Source: Salsuginibacillus halophilus (GTDB lineage: Bacteria; Bacillota; Bacilli; Bacillales; Marinococcaceae). Taken from it: a stretch of DNA of 64,000 nucleotides. The position numbers and the translations under genes are program-made. Positions 61,595 through 64,000 of this stretch are shown here, piece by piece. The stretch's first letter is position 1. Each line of letters opens with the position of its first letter. The DNA lies in assembly GCF_003014715.1 (NCBI RefSeq), contig NZ_PYAV01000011.1, positions 1 through 64,000 on the forward strand, read 5' to 3'. The notes under the pieces are model-generated. The model did not search any database. It was not told the origin of the DNA and saw nothing but the letters and a program-made list of their open reading frames with translations.

Positions 61595-62353
61595 CTAATA
61601 TTCAACTTTTTTGAAACGGTTGATCGCAAATGTTAATAGTGCTGCTAAATAAATGATTGTTATCATAATCATGATTGCAAAGACACCATATAAACCTAAT
61701 GAATCTATTTGATCAGTATAACCAGTGGGAACTAAAAACTTTGATACACCTAACATTGGCGCCAATGTGGTAAAGAATATGAACAATAAAGTTCCTAGTA
61801 TCGTATACCCTGCACTCAACTTGATAGATAAAGTAATTGCAAGAACGATGGCTATCAATTGAACTAAATATATGCCTATTGGTTCAAGGCTGAACGCTAA
61901 AAGGTTAGTCCCTTCTGGAAGTAAGAGGGGAGAAGTGTTATCTAAAGAGCCTGTATGAATATAATAAACAACGGTGGAACTTATAAATAATATAACGTTA
62001 AAAATCGTATGAATGATAAGCAATGTGATTAATTTAGAAAACAAAATTGAAGACCTTTTAATATCTTTATACATAAATATGATTCCACTATGTATTTCAT
62101 CATAGAATACCTTTGAAATGATAAAAGCTAAAATAACAAATGGCAGTAATAAATTATGTAGTATACCAAACAACATATAAAATAAATCCAAGCCTGTCAT
62201 GGTGATCCCACTATCAGTTTCAATTTGTAAAAAATCAGAATTAAATATTGCTGACAAAATCACAATAAATGGAACCAGTCCAAAGCACCAATATAACCAA
62301 ATTGATTTCATCTTAATGGTGTTTTTAAAAATCGGTAAAAACAAATGATTCAT
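61595..62353 (-). CDS. ABC-2 type permease
   Basis: A 252-aa membrane protein with six helices in the ABC-2 arrangement (first helix near residue 18, then about 55-75, 100-125, 150-170, 175-195 and 220-245). It starts one base after the stop of the ATPase gene. This pair type exports or gives immunity to peptides or antibiotics in bacilli. Confidence 0.85.
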   Translation of the reverse strand: MNHLFLPIFKNTIKMKSIWLYWCFGLVPFIVILSAIFNSDFLQIETDSGITMTGLDLFYMLFGILHNLLLPFVILAFIISKVFYDEIHSGIIFMYKDIKRSSILFSKLITLLIIHTIFNVILFISSTVVYYIHTGSLDNTSPLLLPEGTNLLAFSLEPIGIYLVQLIAIVLAITLSIKLSAGYTILGTLLFIFFTTLAPMLGVSKFLVPTGYTDQIDSLGLYGVFAIMIMITIIYLAALLTFAINRFKKVEY

Positions 62354-62354
62354 A

Positions 62355-63221
62355 TTATACTTCTTCCCCTTTCTTAAATAAATCTTTTAGATGATCTTTT
62401 TTATTGATATCTGTGATAGATGTTTCCTCAGATAACACTTTGATTAAATCATTGAAATGCTCATTCTCTAATGACGTGGTTATTTCTTTATGATTCATTT
62501 CAGTATGCTCGAATTTTTGTATTACTGACGGATCAATTTCATCATTGATTTTGATAACTGTAACAGAGGTTAACGATTTATCGAACTCTTTTACTAATAA
62601 CCCGTTGTCTATATAAATGTATCGATCGCATATCATCTCTAATTCACTTAACTGGTGACTAGAAATCAATACTGTCAATTCTCTATCTACAACCCATTCT
62701 CTTAATTTTTCTATTAAAGCAGTTACACCGTTAGGGTCTAACCCTACAAAAGGTTCATCCATAACTACGAGTTTAGGTGCAGAAGATAAACACATGGCTA
62801 ACCCCAGCCTTTGTTTCATACCAAACGAAAATTGACTCGGGTTATGATCCTTTTCTTCCCATAGATCAACCAACATTAAGACATTTTTAATTTCTTTTTC
62901 TGAATAGTCCATGTCATTAATTGTTAGATAAAATTTAATGTTCTCATATGCAGATAAATGATTAAAGAACGCTGATTCAATCATCAAATTCACATCTTTT
63001 AACATATTGTTACCTTTTAAGATGTCTCTATCATTAATAACGATTTCACCCTCAGTAGGTATTAATGATTTTGCTATTAGCTTCATAATTGTTGTTTTAC
63101 CAGCTCCGTTTTTCCCGAGTAATCCGACAATTTCTCCTTTTGTCAATTCAAAACTGACATCTTTAACCGCATATACATCACTTTTTTTAAACTTCTTTGA
63201 TAAATTCTTTACTGTCAACAT
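62355..63221 (-). CDS. ABC transporter ATP-binding protein
   Basis: A 288-aa ABC ATPase of the drug/peptide-export class. Walker A is GLLGKNGAGKTTIMK (about residue 36), the signature FSFGMKQRLGLAMCL (about 132; SFGMK replaces SGGMK) and Walker B LVVMDEPFVGLDP (about 153). The H-loop SSHQLSELE follows and the C-terminal extension is about 80 residues. ATG 63221 after GAAGGAGG; the ATG 21 nt upstream overlaps this site. Translationally coupled to the permease. Confidence 0.92.
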   Translation of the reverse strand: MLTVKNLSKKFKKSDVYAVKDVSFELTKGEIVGLLGKNGAGKTTIMKLIAKSLIPTEGEIVINDRDILKGNNMLKDVNLMIESAFFNHLSAYENIKFYLTINDMDYSEKEIKNVLMLVDLWEEKDHNPSQFSFGMKQRLGLAMCLSSAPKLVVMDEPFVGLDPNGVTALIEKLREWVVDRELTVLISSHQLSELEMICDRYIYIDNGLLVKEFDKSLTSVTVIKINDEIDPSVIQKFEHTEMNHKEITTSLENEHFNDLIKVLSEETSITDINKKDHLKDLFKKGEEV

Positions 63222-63634
63222 GACGTTTCCTCCTTCTAACAACGAATTACTTCAATCAATAGTATCCACCTGAACCCGAGGAGTGGGGCAGCCGCGGAAT
63301 TTACTTATTTGCTCCTTGTTTCTCTTCAATTTGACGTCGAATAAAAACTAAAGCTAATAGGCCGGCTAAACAAATGATCAAAATCATTGAACTTGGTTGC
63401 CCGTAATTATAGTTAGAGTGCAATTGTTACAACTAACGTATTTTTCAAATGATGTAAATTCATAATCGCCATAAATACCCTTGCTTTTAAAAAATAGTGC
63501 TATGCTTTATTGATAATCATGTCGGTTGTAGATAAAATAAATCTCAAATGATATTGTTGGATCAAATGGAATTTTTATCTTTTCACTAGTGATTACTTTT
63601 CTTAAAAAATTGATTCATAAAACAGGAGGATTCT
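63222..63634. other. Intergenic region with possible micro-ORF
   Basis: About 410 bp. On the minus strand at 63301-63390 a short frame (MILIICLAGLLALVFIRRQIEE...) looks like a single-helix micro-protein but lacks a ribosome site. The rest is AT-rich; promoters for the exporter and the DUF4190 gene must lie here. Confidence 0.4.
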
Positions 63635-63904
63635 ATGAGTACTGCAGAAACGGTTCCTGGTAAGAAGAATTCAAAGTCAATATTAAGCTTAAGCTTGGCG
63701 GTCATTTCTTTTGTGCTGCCGGTTTTTGGCTTAGCTGTAGCCGTTGCCGCTATAATGATGGCAAATACCGGCGCGAAAGAGATTCAACAAAGTGGGCGAG
63801 TCAATGCTGGTGAAAATTTAGCTTTAACAGCAAAAATCATCAGTGGTGTAAGTATTGTGATTCAGCTGATGGTTTTAATTGGTGTAATTGCTTTTTACGT
63901 GTAA
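63635..63904 (+). CDS. DUF4190 membrane protein
   Basis: An 89-aa protein with two helices. The pattern (SILSLSLAVISFVLPVFGLAVAVAAIMMANTGAKEIQQSG, then NLALTAKIISGVSIVIQLM) matches the DUF4190 domain. Function unknown. ACAGGAGG precedes ATG 63635. Confidence 0.85.
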   Translation: MSTAETVPGKKNSKSILSLSLAVISFVLPVFGLAVAVAAIMMANTGAKEIQQSGRVNAGENLALTAKIISGVSIVIQLMVLIGVIAFYV

Positions 63905-63935
63905 AATTATATAATCCGCTTGCCGGTTCTCCGTC

Positions 63936-63974
63936 TCAGCCCTTTAGATGTTGCTATTCTAAAGGGCTTTTTAC
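63936..63974 (+). terminator. Terminator of the DUF4190 gene
   Basis: AGCCCTTTAGA pairs with TCTAAAGGGCT around TGTTGCTAT, followed by TTTT. Confidence 0.9.
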
Positions 63975-64000
63975 TGCGTTAGAAGCTTCTTTTTATCATA

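Overview
The window comes from an endospore-forming member of the Bacillales. Its first 26 kb hold the conserved chromosomal run known from Bacillus subtilis (patatin-like yqhO, mntR, yqhP, yqhR, yqhT peptidase, efp, spoIIIAA-AH, asp23/yqhY, nusB, folD, xseA, xseB, ispA, dxs, yqxC, argR, recN, spoIVB, spo0A). Many exported and some cytosolic proteins are very rich in Asp/Glu. Together with an OLE RNA locus, this points to a halophilic or haloalkaliphilic bacillus. The species cannot be named from the sequence alone.

Region 1 (1-26.2 kb) is the conserved run. It covers manganese regulation (mntR), a peptidase and EF-P, the eight-gene SpoIIIA channel operon, one-carbon and DNA-repair genes, isoprenoid synthesis, and the sporulation regulators SpoIVB and Spo0A. 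Between ispA and dxs lie a ~590-nt OLE RNA with its own promoter and the gene for its membrane partner OapA. The accB-accC pair expected after spoIIIAH is absent. Its place is taken by a 20/21-bp minisatellite and an unknown 121-aa gene.

Region 2 (26.2-38.2 kb) is accessory. It holds a two-gene unit with a GNAT that could be a toxin-antitoxin pair, a second GNAT, several small lipoproteins, a tandem duplication of YpeB/PepSY-like proteins, and a CcdA/ResA-like thiol module followed by a two-component system.

Region 3 (38.3-52 kb) has a thiolase, a Mn-type ABC uptake operon (ATPase, permease, lipoprotein), acetyltransferases, an aldo/keto reductase, an IS200/IS605 element (Y1 TnpA, a TnpB without a zinc ribbon, an extra 80-aa ORF and a 3' RNA-like end), a c-di-GMP-I riboswitch in front of a FapA-type gene, and an MFS transporter.

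Region 4 (52-64 kb) is AT-richer and full of small membrane proteins, lipoproteins, decayed reading frames and an ABC exporter pair.

The most unusual structure is a dispersed non-coding repeat with terminal inverted repeats (TGTMGACAAA...). It occurs three times, at 910-1473, 6324-6934 (inverted) and 39517-39890. Each copy sits inside a rho-independent terminator, and the terminator hairpin (20-31 bp) is present on both sides of the element. This looks like a MITE-type mobile repeat that targets terminators and duplicates the hairpin, so transcription stops on both sides are kept.
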